From positions 1-26,377 of the forward strand of contig JBHHXI010000026.1 of assembly GCA_046756945.1 (NCBI GenBank): a stretch of 26,377 nucleotides of DNA. Direction: 5' to 3'. The translations under genes and the position numbers were made by a program. The notes beneath the pieces are model-generated. The model saw only the letters and a program-made list of their open reading frames with translations. It did not search any database and was not told where the DNA came from. Positions 1 through 7,536 of the stretch are shown here, piece by piece; position 1 is the stretch's first letter, and every line of letters begins with the position of its first letter. The DNA is from JACZQZ01 sp046756945 (GTDB taxonomy: Bacteria; Pseudomonadota; Alphaproteobacteria; Rhodospirillales; 2-02-FULL-58-16).

Positions 1-26
1 ACCCGGGACCAGACCCGGGACCAGAC
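1..26. repeat. 12-bp tandem duplication at window edge
   Basis: The unit ACCCGGGACCAG occurs twice in a row (1-12 and 13-24), and the next two bases begin a third copy. The CCCGGG core is itself palindromic. From 27 to 176, downstream of the aapP stop codon, I see no gene and no convincing terminator. Confidence 0.6.
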
Positions 27-176
27 CTTTAGCGGGTTGGTCGATTCGGGCGTTTCCTCACGTCACGGAGGCTCGGCACGAACGGACAACAGGTCCGGAC
101 CGCATACCGGATGACGGGAGGCGGAAACTGGCGGCGCCGTTGCCGGCCGAACCCATCGTCGCGGGAATCGTCTGGT

Positions 177-974
177 TCAGTGGGCCAGGATCTGGCTGAG
201 GAACAGCTTGGTGCGGTCGTGTTGCGGGTTGTCGAAGAATTCGTGCGGATCGTTCTGTTCGATGATCTCGCCTTCGTCCATGAAGATCACCCTGTGGGCG
301 ACGGTCTTGGCGAAGCCCATCTCGTGGGTGACGACGAGCATGGTCATGCCCGTTTCCGCCAGTTCGATCATCACGTCCAGCACTTCCTTGATCATCTCCG
401 GGTCCAGCGCCGAGGTGGGTTCGTCGAACAGCATGATCTTGGGCGTCATGCACAGCGAGCGGGCGATGGCGACACGCTGCTGCTGGCCGCCGGAAAGCTG
501 GCCGGGGAACTTGTCCGCCTGCTCGGGAATCTTCACCCGCTCCAGGTACTTCATGGCCAATTCCTCGGCCTCCTTTTTCGGCGTGTGGCGGACCCAGATG
601 GGACCCAGGGTCAGGTTTTCGAGCACGGTCAGGTGTGGGAACAGGTTGAAGTGCTGGAACACCATGCCGACCTCGCGGCGGATGGCGTCGATGTTCTTGA
701 GGTCGTTGGTGAGCTCGATCCCGTCGACGGAGATCTCCCCCTGTTGGTGCTCTTCCAGCCGGTTGATGCACCGGATCAGGGTCGATTTGCCGGACCCCGA
801 CGGCCCGCAGATGACGATACGCTCACGCGCCTTGATGCTGAGGTTGATGTCCTTGAGCACGTGGAACTCGCCGTACCACTTGTGCATGGCGATGATCCGG
901 ATGATGTCCTCTTCGCCTTTCGACGGCGATTGCGCCGGCGCCTGGGATTCGGAAACGGTTTCGGATTCAGCCAT
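177..974 (-). CDS. aapP: General L-amino acid ABC transporter, ATP-binding protein AapP
   Basis: This is the cytoplasmic ATPase that powers amino-acid uptake through the AapQ-AapM channel. The 265-residue product has all the ABC ATPase motifs: Walker A GPSGSGKS (57-64, Lys63), Q-loop Gln107, signature LSGGQ (160-164), Walker B MLFDE (181-185) and switch His217. It fits the GlnQ/AapP polar amino-acid subfamily. I chose the ATG at 974 because homology begins soon after it and the open frame upstream only reads through aapM in another frame. A Ser/Glu/Gln-rich N-terminal tail of about 22 residues precedes the ATPase fold. It is the last gene of aapJQMP and begins 17 bp after aapM. Confidence 0.95.
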   Translation of the reverse strand: MAESETVSESQAPAQSPSKGEEDIIRIIAMHKWYGEFHVLKDINLSIKARERIVICGPSGSGKSTLIRCINRLEEHQQGEISVDGIELTNDLKNIDAIRREVGMVFQHFNLFPHLTVLENLTLGPIWVRHTPKKEAEELAMKYLERVKIPEQADKFPGQLSGGQQQRVAIARSLCMTPKIMLFDEPTSALDPEMIKEVLDVMIELAETGMTMLVVTHEMGFAKTVAHRVIFMDEGEIIEQNDPHEFFDNPQHDRTKLFLSQILAH

Positions 975-991
975 GGTCCCGGCTCCTTGGT

Positions 992-2056
992 TCAGTGACC
1001 CGTATGCAGCTTCTTCTCCAGCCACAGGGAATAGCGCGACATGGAGAAACAGCTGATGAAAAAGAAGAGAGCGACGAAGACGTAGACCTCGGTCGACAGG
1101 CCCTGCCACTTTGTGTCGGCAAGCGACGAGTTGCCGATGCCGAGGATGTCGAGCCGCCCGATGACGATGACCAGCGTCGTGTCCTTGTAAAGGGCGATGA
1201 AGGTGTTGACGATGCCGGGGATGGAAATCTTCAACGCCTGCGGCAACACGATCAGACGCATGGACTGCCAGTATTTCAAGCCCATGGCGTCGGCTGCCTC
1301 GTACTGGCCGTTGGGGATCGCCTGCAGGCCGCCGCGAATGACCTCGGCCATATAGCCGGACGCGAACAGCGTGACCATGATCAGCATCCGCACCAGCAGG
1401 TCGAAGTCCGTCCCCGGCGGCACGAAGTAGCTCAGCATCACGGCCGCCACGAACAGCAGCGTGATCAGAGGCACGCCGCGGATGAACTCGATGAACGCCA
1501 CGCACAGGATGCGCACGATGGGCAGGTGCGACTGGCGGCCGAGCGCCAACACGACGCCGATGGGGAGCGAGAACGCGATGCCGGTGATGCCGATGACGAC
1601 GTTCAGCATCAACCCGCCGAACTGGTCCGTGGAGACCAATTCAAGCCCAAAGCCGCCGACCAGCAGCCACGCGGCGATGAACGGATACAGGCACGTATAG
1701 ATGATCGCCTTGCTCCGGTACGGCATCTTGTCATAGAGGGCCGGCACCAACGCCAGAATCAGCAGCACGAACGACAGCTCCACCCGCCACCGCTCTGCTT
1801 CGGGGTAGAACCCATAGACGAAAAGCTGGAACCGGTTGCCGATGAAGGCCCAGCAGGCGCCGCCGGCGTCGGCGCGGCAGTCCTTTCGCGACTCGCCGGT
1901 GAACGCGGCATCGATGAACATCCAGTCGGTGAGGAACACGACCGCCGTCCAAATACAGTAGACGGCGAGAATCGTCAGCAGCGCGTTGGTCACGGAGCCG
2001 AACAGGTTCTCCTTGATCCAGTGGATGGGCCCGTGGACGCTGGACGGCGGCGGCAA
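992..2056 (-). CDS. aapM: General L-amino acid ABC transporter permease AapM (start uncertain)
   Basis: This inner-membrane permease subunit pairs with AapQ. The frame gives 354 residues from a TTG codon at 2056, with several hydrophobic segments. The cytoplasmic EAA loop that docks on AapP (around residues 252-280) contains GQYEAADAMGL and LPQALKISIPG. The TTG is probably not the true start. In-frame sequence continues upstream without a stop to about 2131 and includes GTHPDLPPP, which resembles the N-terminus of alphaproteobacterial AapM as I recall it. That stretch has no in-frame ATG or GTG. A strong ribosome site with ATG at 2130 lies one frame away, so a one-base frameshift or sequence error is likely near the start. 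Confidence 0.88.
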   Translation of the reverse strand: MPPPSSVHGPIHWIKENLFGSVTNALLTILAVYCIWTAVVFLTDWMFIDAAFTGESRKDCRADAGGACWAFIGNRFQLFVYGFYPEAERWRVELSFVLLILALVPALYDKMPYRSKAIIYTCLYPFIAAWLLVGGFGLELVSTDQFGGLMLNVVIGITGIAFSLPIGVVLALGRQSHLPIVRILCVAFIEFIRGVPLITLLFVAAVMLSYFVPPGTDFDLLVRMLIMVTLFASGYMAEVIRGGLQAIPNGQYEAADAMGLKYWQSMRLIVLPQALKISIPGIVNTFIALYKDTTLVIVIGRLDILGIGNSSLADTKWQGLSTEVYVFVALFFFISCFSMSRYSLWLEKKLHTGH

Positions 2057-2127
2057 GTCCGGATGGGTGCCAGGCAGATAGCCGCCGTCCTCGGTGACGG
2101 TGAGGGGCGTTTCGGTTTGCTGAGGGT

Positions 2128-2142
2128 CATTGCGTCTCCCCC
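2128..2142 (-). promoter_or_regulatory. Ribosome site and ATG, out of frame with aapM
   Basis: On the minus strand GGGGGAG (2142-2136) is followed by a 5-base spacer and ATG (2130-2128), directly at the aapQ stop codon. This looks like the native aapM start signal, but reading from it gives a 46-codon frame that ends at 1990. The permease frame is offset by one base. The C4 run at 2105-2108 is one place where a base could have been lost. Confidence 0.6.
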
Positions 2143-3353
2143 TACCGTTCCACCAGCTTGATCGTTTTGTTGTACCAGTTCATGAACGCCGAAATGACAA
2201 CGGATATTAAGAGATAGGTTAACAGCACGATGATCATCGTCTCCATTTCCTTGCCGGTCTGCATCAGCGTGATGCCCCCGATGGTGGCGACGATATCCAT
2301 GTAGCCGATGGCGATGGCCAGCGACGAATTCTTGGTCAGGTTCAGGTACTGACTGGTCAGCGGCGGCACGATGACCCGGAGCGCCTGCGGAATGACGACC
2401 AGGTGCAGGGTCCGGTTCCGTCTCACGCCCAAGGCCGACGCGGCCTCCCACTGTCCCTTGCTGACGGCCAAGATGCCGGCGCGCACGATCTCGGCGATAA
2501 ACACCGACGTATAGATGGACAACGCCAGCCACAGCGCCAGGAATTCCGGAATCATGGTGATCCCGCCCTTGAGGTTGAAGCGGCCGAGCGTCGGCATGTT
2601 CCAGCTCAGCGGCGCGCCGGACGCCAGGAACACGACGAGCGGAAGGCCCAACAGGATGCCGGTCGAAATCCAGAAAACCGGATAGATGCGGCCGGTCTCG
2701 TCGCGCACCCGTTTCGCCCACCGGCGGAAGTAGACGATGAGGGCGATGGCGACGAAAAAGGCGATCACGGTGAACAAGAAAGCGTCGCCGAAAACCGGTT
2801 CGGGAATGGTCACGCCCCGGTTCGACATGAACACGGCTTTGCCGATGTCGAGCGCATCGCGCGGCCCCGGCATGACGTGGACGATGATCCCGTGAATGAA
2901 AAGAATATGCAGCAGCACCGGCACGTTGCGGGTCAACTCGATGATGCAGTAGACCATGCGGCTGGCGATCCAGTTGTTCGATAGCCGGATGACCCCGAAC
3001 AGAAAACCCAGGATGGTCGCCGTCACGATCCCGAAGGCCGCCACCAACCCCGTGTTCAGCAAACCCACAAGGAAGGCCCGAAGGTGCGTGTCTTGGGACG
3101 TATAGGAAATGAGCGTCTGGTTGATGTCGTAGGACGCGGGCAAGCCCAGGAAATCGAAGCTGAAGGTCTTGCCGAGCGCCGCCAGGTTGAGGACCGCGTT
3201 GTTGGCGATGTAGGCCAGGAACGCGAACAGCACGGCAACCGTGAGGATCTGCAGGATAACTGAACGCGTGTCCTTGTTGCGCCACAGTCTCAGCAGGATG
3301 TTTGGCTGGCCCCCGCGTGACGCCGCGCCTGCTTGATTCACCGCCGTTGGCAC
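2142..3353 (-). CDS. aapQ: General L-amino acid ABC transporter permease AapQ
   Basis: This is the second inner-membrane permease subunit of the Aap system. It has 403 residues, about the usual AapQ length, which is longer than ordinary HisM/GlnP permeases. A hydrophobic helix follows residue 30. Many membrane segments follow, and the EAA loop lies at about 304-332 with GQWEAASALGV and IPQALRVIVPPL. The GTG start at 3353 is supported by AGGGAG about 8 bases upstream. The gene lies 158 bp after aapJ, with a strong hairpin in between, and its stop codon abuts the aapM ribosome site. The family is confident; substrate range is inferred from the complete aapJQMP order. Confidence 0.94.
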   Translation of the reverse strand: MPTAVNQAGAASRGGQPNILLRLWRNKDTRSVILQILTVAVLFAFLAYIANNAVLNLAALGKTFSFDFLGLPASYDINQTLISYTSQDTHLRAFLVGLLNTGLVAAFGIVTATILGFLFGVIRLSNNWIASRMVYCIIELTRNVPVLLHILFIHGIIVHVMPGPRDALDIGKAVFMSNRGVTIPEPVFGDAFLFTVIAFFVAIALIVYFRRWAKRVRDETGRIYPVFWISTGILLGLPLVVFLASGAPLSWNMPTLGRFNLKGGITMIPEFLALWLALSIYTSVFIAEIVRAGILAVSKGQWEAASALGVRRNRTLHLVVIPQALRVIVPPLTSQYLNLTKNSSLAIAIGYMDIVATIGGITLMQTGKEMETMIIVLLTYLLISVVISAFMNWYNKTIKLVER

Positions 3354-3448
3354 GCCTGCTCCCTGTCGATACTTCGCCCGCCGCGTTGCCGCTGAAAAGC
3401 GCGGGCGCGGGCGTCGAAAATACGTTTGACGAAACCGGAAAACAAAGG

Positions 3449-3476
3449 CGCACCGGGCGGCAAACCGCCCGGCGCG
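3449..3476 (-). terminator. Hairpin between aapJ and aapQ (attenuator or RNA stabiliser)
   Basis: CCGGGCGG (3453-3460) and CCGCCCGG (3465-3472) pair perfectly around the 4-base loop CAAA. Three more pairs follow beyond one mismatch. On the minus strand the stem is followed by a T-rich stretch (CCTTTGTTTTCC). It could partly terminate transcription after aapJ or protect the aapJ mRNA, giving more binding protein than permease. That is a common arrangement in binding-protein-dependent ABC operons. Confidence 0.65.
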
Positions 3477-3511
3477 TTATTCCTTGTCAGATTACCAACC
3501 CTGTTTCCGGC

Positions 3512-4519
3512 CTACCGGAACGGCGGCGCGTATTGCAGGCCACCGTTTGTGTAAAGCGCATTCAGGCCGCGCTGCAGGCCGATCGGCGTCTTCGGACCCA
3601 CGTTGCGTTCGAAGATTTCGGCGTAATTGCCTTGCGCCTTGATGGCGCGCTTGGCCCAGCCCTTGTCGAGGCCGAGCATGCCGCCCAGGTTGCCTTCCGA
3701 ACCCAGAAGCCGTTTGACGTTCGGATTGTTGGAACTGCTCGCCATCTTGTCGGCGTTGGCCGCCGTGACGCCCTGCTCCTCGGCGGTGACCAGTGCGAAC
3801 ACGGTCCAGCGGACGATGTCCTCCCACTGGTTGTCGCCATGACGGACGACGGGACCCAGCGGCTCCTTGGAAATGATTTCCGGAAGGATCAGGTGATCGC
3901 CCGGCTTGTCGAAGGTGGCGCGGGTGGCCGCCAGCCCGGAGGCGTCCGTCGTGTAGGTGTCGCAACGGTCGGCGACATAGTTCTTGCGCGCTTCCTCGTT
4001 CGACTCGATCGGCACCGGCTTGTAGCTGATCTTGTTGGCGCGGAAGAAGTCGGCCAGGTTCAGCTCGGTGGTGGTGCCGGTTTGGATGCAGACCGTGGCG
4101 CCGTCGAGTTCCTTGGCGCTCTTGACGCCCTTGGACTTGCGGATCATGAAGCCCTGGCCGTCGTAATACGTGGTGCCAATGAAGGTCAGCTTGACGTCGA
4201 CGTCGCGGACAAAGGTCCATGTGGTGTTGCGGAAGATAACGTCGCCTTCCTTGGAGTTCAAAAGCGTAAAGCGGGTCTTGCCGGTGGCGGGAATGAACTT
4301 GACCTTTTCCCCGTCGCCGAGGACCGCCGCCGCAACCGAACGGCACATGTCGGCATCGAAGCCTTTCCAGCGGCCGGTTTTGTCGGTGTAGGAAAATCCG
4401 GGCAGGCCGGTGTTGACGATGCAGTTGAGCACCCCACGGGCCTTGACGTCTTCCAAGGTCCCGGCATTGGCGGCCGAGGCCATGAAAAAGACGGCAATGA
4501 GGCTGATGATAGTCCGCAT
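3512..4519 (-). CDS. aapJ: General L-amino acid ABC transporter substrate-binding protein AapJ
   Basis: This periplasmic solute-binding protein captures amino acids and delivers them to AapQM. The 335-residue product starts with a clear signal peptide (MRTIISLIAVFFMASAANA, cleavage after residue 19). Mature sequence of the family-3 extracellular solute-binding type follows, including the GFDADMCR block after the first strand. The ATG at 4519 is chosen over upstream starts because of the signal peptide and the ribosome site GGGAGGA 7 bases before it. It is the first gene of aapJQMP. The upstream gap (4520-4690) must hold the operon promoter, but I could not pick out convincing -35/-10 boxes or a sigma-54 site. 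Confidence 0.95.
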   Translation of the reverse strand: MRTIISLIAVFFMASAANAGTLEDVKARGVLNCIVNTGLPGFSYTDKTGRWKGFDADMCRSVAAAVLGDGEKVKFIPATGKTRFTLLNSKEGDVIFRNTTWTFVRDVDVKLTFIGTTYYDGQGFMIRKSKGVKSAKELDGATVCIQTGTTTELNLADFFRANKISYKPVPIESNEEARKNYVADRCDTYTTDASGLAATRATFDKPGDHLILPEIISKEPLGPVVRHGDNQWEDIVRWTVFALVTAEEQGVTAANADKMASSSNNPNVKRLLGSEGNLGGMLGLDKGWAKRAIKAQGNYAEIFERNVGPKTPIGLQRGLNALYTNGGLQYAPPFR

Positions 4520-4691
4520 GTGAATTTCCTCCCTGATTGAAAAACGGTCTTTGAATTGTCCGATTCGCCTGGGTCGGCGGGGTCGGAATGAAAGCACGAC
4601 TGAATCCGTACCACGTTTCTACAAAAATTCTCAAGAACTAAGCGCAATTCTCCTTGGCGCCCCGTCCCCGGCATGGCCCTGGGAATGAAAA

Positions 4692-4725
4692 GGCGCCCGC
4701 CACGCGGCTTTCCGGCGGGGGGCGT
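4692..4725 (-). terminator. Intrinsic terminator after ridA
   Basis: GGCGCCCGCC (4692-4701) pairs with a GGCGGG-rich arm (4714-4725), with a bulge. On the minus strand it is followed directly by CCTTTTCATT. It lies 4 bases after the ridA stop codon and separates the metC-ridA unit from aapJQMP. Confidence 0.65.
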
Positions 4726-4729
4726 CTTC

Positions 4730-5125
4730 TTAAGGGCGGCGGGCGATCATGTCGATCTCGACCCGGGCGTCCCGGGCCAGGCCGGTGACGCCGACGCAGG
4801 TCCTCGCCGGGCGCCTGTCGGCGGGAAAATACGAGGCATAGACCCGGTTCATGGCCTCGTAGTCGTCGCCGAAGCGGGTGAGGAACGCACGGACGGAGAC
4901 CACGTGCTCGATCCCGAGGCCGAGGCCGCCGAGGACAATGGTCAGATTATCCATGACCCTCCGGGTCTGGGCCTCTATCCCCTTGGGAAGAGGGCGGGAA
5001 TCGTCGTCGGGATCGGTCGGCATCTGGCCGGTCAGGAACACCCAGCCGCCGGCCTCGGCGGCGTGGCTGAAGGGGGCGACCGGCGAAGGGCCGGCCGCGA
5101 CCATGTGAAACAGGGGCTCGCTCAT
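4730..5125 (-). CDS. RidA family (YjgF/YER057c/UK114) enamine/imine deaminase
   Basis: RidA proteins are small trimeric cytosolic enzymes that hydrolyse reactive enamines and imines, such as 2-aminoacrylate, made by PLP enzymes. The 131-residue length is typical. Family features include FSHAAEAGGWVFLTGQMPTD near residues 19-38 and a C-terminal block with RPARTCVGVTGLARDARVEIDM, where the conserved Arg (in RPARTCV) and the acidic residue of VEID lie. The ATG at 5125 has GAGGA 7 bases upstream. It lies 77 bp downstream of a cystathionine beta-lyase gene on the same strand, and that enzyme's reaction produces the enamine that RidA removes. RidA subfamilies differ in substrate, so the exact one is not assigned. 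Confidence 0.9.
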   Translation of the reverse strand: MSEPLFHMVAAGPSPVAPFSHAAEAGGWVFLTGQMPTDPDDDSRPLPKGIEAQTRRVMDNLTIVLGGLGLGIEHVVSVRAFLTRFGDDYEAMNRVYASYFPADRRPARTCVGVTGLARDARVEIDMIARRP

Positions 5126-5202
5126 GGGACGTCCTCATTCGGATTTCGTCGAACCCCTCATTCTTGCACCGGGCGGAATTCCCGACAACGGGCGGGCGGC
5201 CG

Positions 5203-6363
5203 TCAGGCGTTCAGGCGCTCGAGGCCCTTTTCCAGATCCGCGATCAGGTCGTCCGGGTCCTCCAGCCCGGCGTGGATGCGCAGGCTGGGGCCGGGCGCCG
5301 ACCACGTGGTGGCGGAACGGTGGCTCGCCGGGTCGGTGGGCAGGATCAGGCTTTCGTATCCGCCCCAGCTGTAGCCCATGGCGAACAGCTCCATGCCGTC
5401 CAGCATCGCCGTCACCGCCTCTTTCGGGAAATCCTTGAGGACGACGCCGAAAAGGCCCGACGAGCCGCTGAAGTCCCGTTTCCAGAGGTCGTGGCCGGGG
5501 CAGCCGTCGAGGGCCGGGTGCAGGACGGTGTCGACCTCGGGCCGCGCCGCCAGCCAGCCGGCCAGGGTCAATGCGGTTTCCCGGTGCCGCGCCAGCCGCA
5601 CGCCGAGGGTGCGCAGGCCCCTGAGCCCCAGATAACAGTCGTCGGGGGCGACGGTGGTGCCGACCACGGCGGTCGTCCGCTTGACCGGCAGGAAGGCGTC
5701 CTCCGTCGTCGTGATGATCCCCAGCATGGCGTCGGCGTGGCCGACGATGTACTTGGTTGCCCCGTGGATGGAGACGTCGACGCCGTGGTCGAAGGGCTTG
5801 AAGAACAGCGGCGTTGCCCAGGTGTTGTCCAGCATCGCCACGGCGCCCCCGGCGTGGGCGGCGGCGGCGATGGCGGGCACGTCCTGCACCTCGAAGGTGA
5901 GCGAACCGGGGGATTCCATGAACACCACCTTGGTCTCGGGGCGCATCAGGGCGGCTATATCGGCGCCGGTCAGGGGGTCGTAATAGGTGGTTTCAACGCC
6001 GAACCGGCTCAGCATCCGCCCGCAGAACCGGCGCGTCGGATCGTAGACGCTGTCCACCACCAACAGGTGATCGCCGGCCTTCAGGAAGGCCAGCAGCGAC
6101 GTGGTGATGGCCGACAACCCGGACGGCATGGCGATGCTCCGGTAGCCCCCTTCCAGGGCCGTCATCGCCTCTTCGAGGGCGAACGTCGTCGGCGTGCCGC
6201 GGCGGCCGTAGCGCACGCCGTCGAAGGGCGTCCTTGCGGCCTCCTCGAGGGCGGCGACGGTTGGATAGAGGATGGTCGACGCATGATAGACGGGCGGGTT
6301 GACGATGCCATGATTGTCGTCGGGATGGCGTCCGGTGGTAACGATGGTGGTGTCTTTTTTCAT
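5203..6363 (-). CDS. metC: Cystathionine beta-lyase (PLP-dependent, MetC type)
   Basis: It belongs to the Cys/Met-metabolism PLP family and probably splits cystathionine into homocysteine, ammonia and pyruvate in methionine synthesis. The 386-residue product has the expected fold-type I landmarks: the glycine/serine phosphate-contact region MPSGLSAIT (79-87), Asp179 of the LDN motif that contacts the pyridine nitrogen, and the Schiff-base lysine Lys204 in SIHGATKYIVGHADAMLG. That lysine context is closer to beta-lyases than to cystathionine gamma-synthases. The ATG at 6363 is where homology starts; no good ribosome site is visible and the frame remains open upstream. The gene lies between a GNAT gene and ridA on the same strand. 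A methionine or cysteine gamma-lyase role is a less likely alternative. Confidence 0.9.
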   Translation of the reverse strand: MKKDTTIVTTGRHPDDNHGIVNPPVYHASTILYPTVAALEEAARTPFDGVRYGRRGTPTTFALEEAMTALEGGYRSIAMPSGLSAITTSLLAFLKAGDHLLVVDSVYDPTRRFCGRMLSRFGVETTYYDPLTGADIAALMRPETKVVFMESPGSLTFEVQDVPAIAAAAHAGGAVAMLDNTWATPLFFKPFDHGVDVSIHGATKYIVGHADAMLGIITTTEDAFLPVKRTTAVVGTTVAPDDCYLGLRGLRTLGVRLARHRETALTLAGWLAARPEVDTVLHPALDGCPGHDLWKRDFSGSSGLFGVVLKDFPKEAVTAMLDGMELFAMGYSWGGYESLILPTDPASHRSATTWSAPGPSLRIHAGLEDPDDLIADLEKGLERLNA

Positions 6364-6458
6364 GGCTCGGACCAACGCGGCGTGAAGACCGGGGATAATG
6401 TCAAGTTTTCCGCCTCCACGCCAGTGGGGCCGCCGGCGGCGCGCCGGGCGCCATGGGA

Positions 6459-7004
6459 TCAGGGCAAGGTGGCCATTGGCCTGGGGTCGTCGATCACCGT
6501 GGTTTCCTGGCGGTAGGGGACGAAACCCATGCGCTGGTACAGGCCGAGGACGCGCGGGTGGGCGAAGTTGCTGGCCCGGACCCAAAGCCGCTTGGGATGG
6601 CGCGTCCACGCCTGGTCCACGGTCCACCTGAGCAGGTAGCAGCCGAAACCGCGCCCGATGAATTCGGACATGAGGCCGAAGTAGGTCAGCTCGATGTCCG
6701 GCTTTTTCCTGAGATCCAGCTCGCCGAATCCGGCCGGCACCCCGTGCACGTGGAGCACGTAGATCTCCACCTCCGGGTTCTGGATGATGGCTTCGAGCGC
6801 CTCGTCGTCGAGGGTGCGCCGCTCATACCACAACCAGCGCGCGCCGACGTTGTTGTACAGGAAACGGTAGAACGCCGCGGTCGGCGATTCGGCGCGCAGC
6901 AGGACGAGCTTCGCCGCCGGCCTCGGCGGCGCCGGGCTGGTCGGCGGTTCCGTCATCTCCAGATAGGTGATGACGCATTCAAGCTTTCCGGGAGGCGTTT
7001 CCAT
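6459..7004 (-). CDS. GNAT family N-acetyltransferase
   Basis: The product has 181 residues. The GNAT core is visible as a strand-rich block FGELDLRKKPDIELTYFGL. The acetyl-CoA pyrophosphate loop FIGRGFGCYLL (R/Q-x-x-G-x-G/A type) and the late motif ASNFAHPRVLGLYQRMGF, typical of motif B, follow. The acceptor substrate cannot be read from sequence. Two starts are possible. I prefer the ATG at 7004, with GGGA a few bases upstream, over the ATG at 7025, which lacks a clear ribosome site. The gene ends 95 bp before metC and may be the first gene of a GNAT-metC-ridA unit. Confidence 0.85.
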   Translation of the reverse strand: METPPGKLECVITYLEMTEPPTSPAPPRPAAKLVLLRAESPTAAFYRFLYNNVGARWLWYERRTLDDEALEAIIQNPEVEIYVLHVHGVPAGFGELDLRKKPDIELTYFGLMSEFIGRGFGCYLLRWTVDQAWTRHPKRLWVRASNFAHPRVLGLYQRMGFVPYRQETTVIDDPRPMATLP

Positions 7005-7090
7005 CGTCCCGTTTCCGCGGTCCATCGCCGGGGAATCGTGCCACGACCCGGCGCCGCCCGCAAGTAGGGCCGATCACCGCTACGTGCCTG

Positions 7091-7105
7091 AAAGCGGTCC
7101 GCTTT
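7091..7105. promoter_or_regulatory. 15-bp perfect palindrome, possible operator
   Basis: AAAGCGG-T-CCGCTTT is a perfect inverted repeat with one central base. It lies in the 197-bp gap between the divergent GNAT gene and the small exported-protein gene, about 97 bp upstream of the latter. It could be a dimeric regulator site. No known regulator consensus is recognised. Confidence 0.35.
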
Positions 7106-7201
7106 AAGGAGGAGGGGCGGATATACACGTGATGGTGCAGGAGTGATGGTGACAGGCAGCACGGGTGGATATATGCTTCGCGGGACACTAAGGAGAAATC
7201 A

Positions 7202-7426
7202 ATGAGGGTCCTTCCCGCCGTTTTGGTCGTGCTCGCGGTGCTTACGCTTTCGGGCAGGTCCGTCGCGCAACAGGCCGATCAGGACCGTGAAACGGCCGTG
7301 GTGAACGATGGTGTTGTCGGCGAAGCCTGTTTCGGTGATCGATACGAGTCCGATGAAGACATGAATGAGGGCAACACCATCACCGATGAGGAGATTCGCC
7401 TGATCCTCAATCCCCCCCGCAGCTGA
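7202..7426 (+). CDS. Small exported protein of unknown function
   Basis: The product has 74 residues and matches no family I recognise. It starts with a hydrophobic signal-peptide-like segment (residues 1-22, ending GRSVA before QQ). About 50 mature residues follow, strongly acidic (DQDRE, YESDEDMNEG, TDEEI) and with a single cysteine in GEACFGD. Translation signals are excellent: AAGGAG at 7190-7195, 6 bases before the ATG. That argues for a real gene despite its size. It runs opposite to its neighbours and converges on the cysteine synthase gene. A periplasmic destination is inferred. An antisense frame at 7199-7468 exists but has no matching start signals. Confidence 0.7.
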   Translation: MRVLPAVLVVLAVLTLSGRSVAQQADQDRETAVVNDGVVGEACFGDRYESDEDMNEGNTITDEEIRLILNPPRS

Positions 7427-7488
7427 AATAAGCTCGTTACCATGTCCGCTTCGGGTTAAAAGCGGCACGCCGTGGCGGGGTCTCCAAA

Positions 7489-7515
7489 GGTCTGCAATGT
7501 GGCCGTGAGCAGACC
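7489..7515. terminator. Possible weak hairpin between convergent genes
   Basis: GGTCTGC (7489-7495) and GCAGACC (7509-7515) form a 7-bp inverted repeat with a 13-base loop. It lies between the small exported-protein gene (stop 7426) and the cysteine synthase gene that ends at 7537 on the other strand. There is no T-run, so termination is only a guess. Confidence 0.25.
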
Positions 7516-7536
7516 CTCAGCTTAAGAGCACACACC

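Noticed and set aside
995..2161. 388-codon plus-strand frame opposite aapM
   Set aside because: It is rich in His, Asp, Arg and Gln, as is usual for the complement of a hydrophobic membrane-protein gene, and has no domain or ribosome site.
4520..4690. Sigma-54 promoter for nitrogen control of aapJ
   Set aside because: TGGTACG is present, but the GG-to-GC spacing does not fit the -24/-12 consensus.
6399..6404. TTGACA (minus strand) upstream of metC as a -35 box
   Set aside because: The region 17 bases further on is pure GC, with no -10-like hexamer, so a promoter cannot be supported.
5164..6516. 450-codon plus-strand frame opposite metC
   Set aside because: It is an antisense shadow of a PLP enzyme whose catalytic residues are all present on the other strand.
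7199..7468. 89-codon minus-strand frame opposite the small exported protein
   Set aside because: It has no ribosome site, whereas the plus-strand gene has an ideal one plus a signal peptide.
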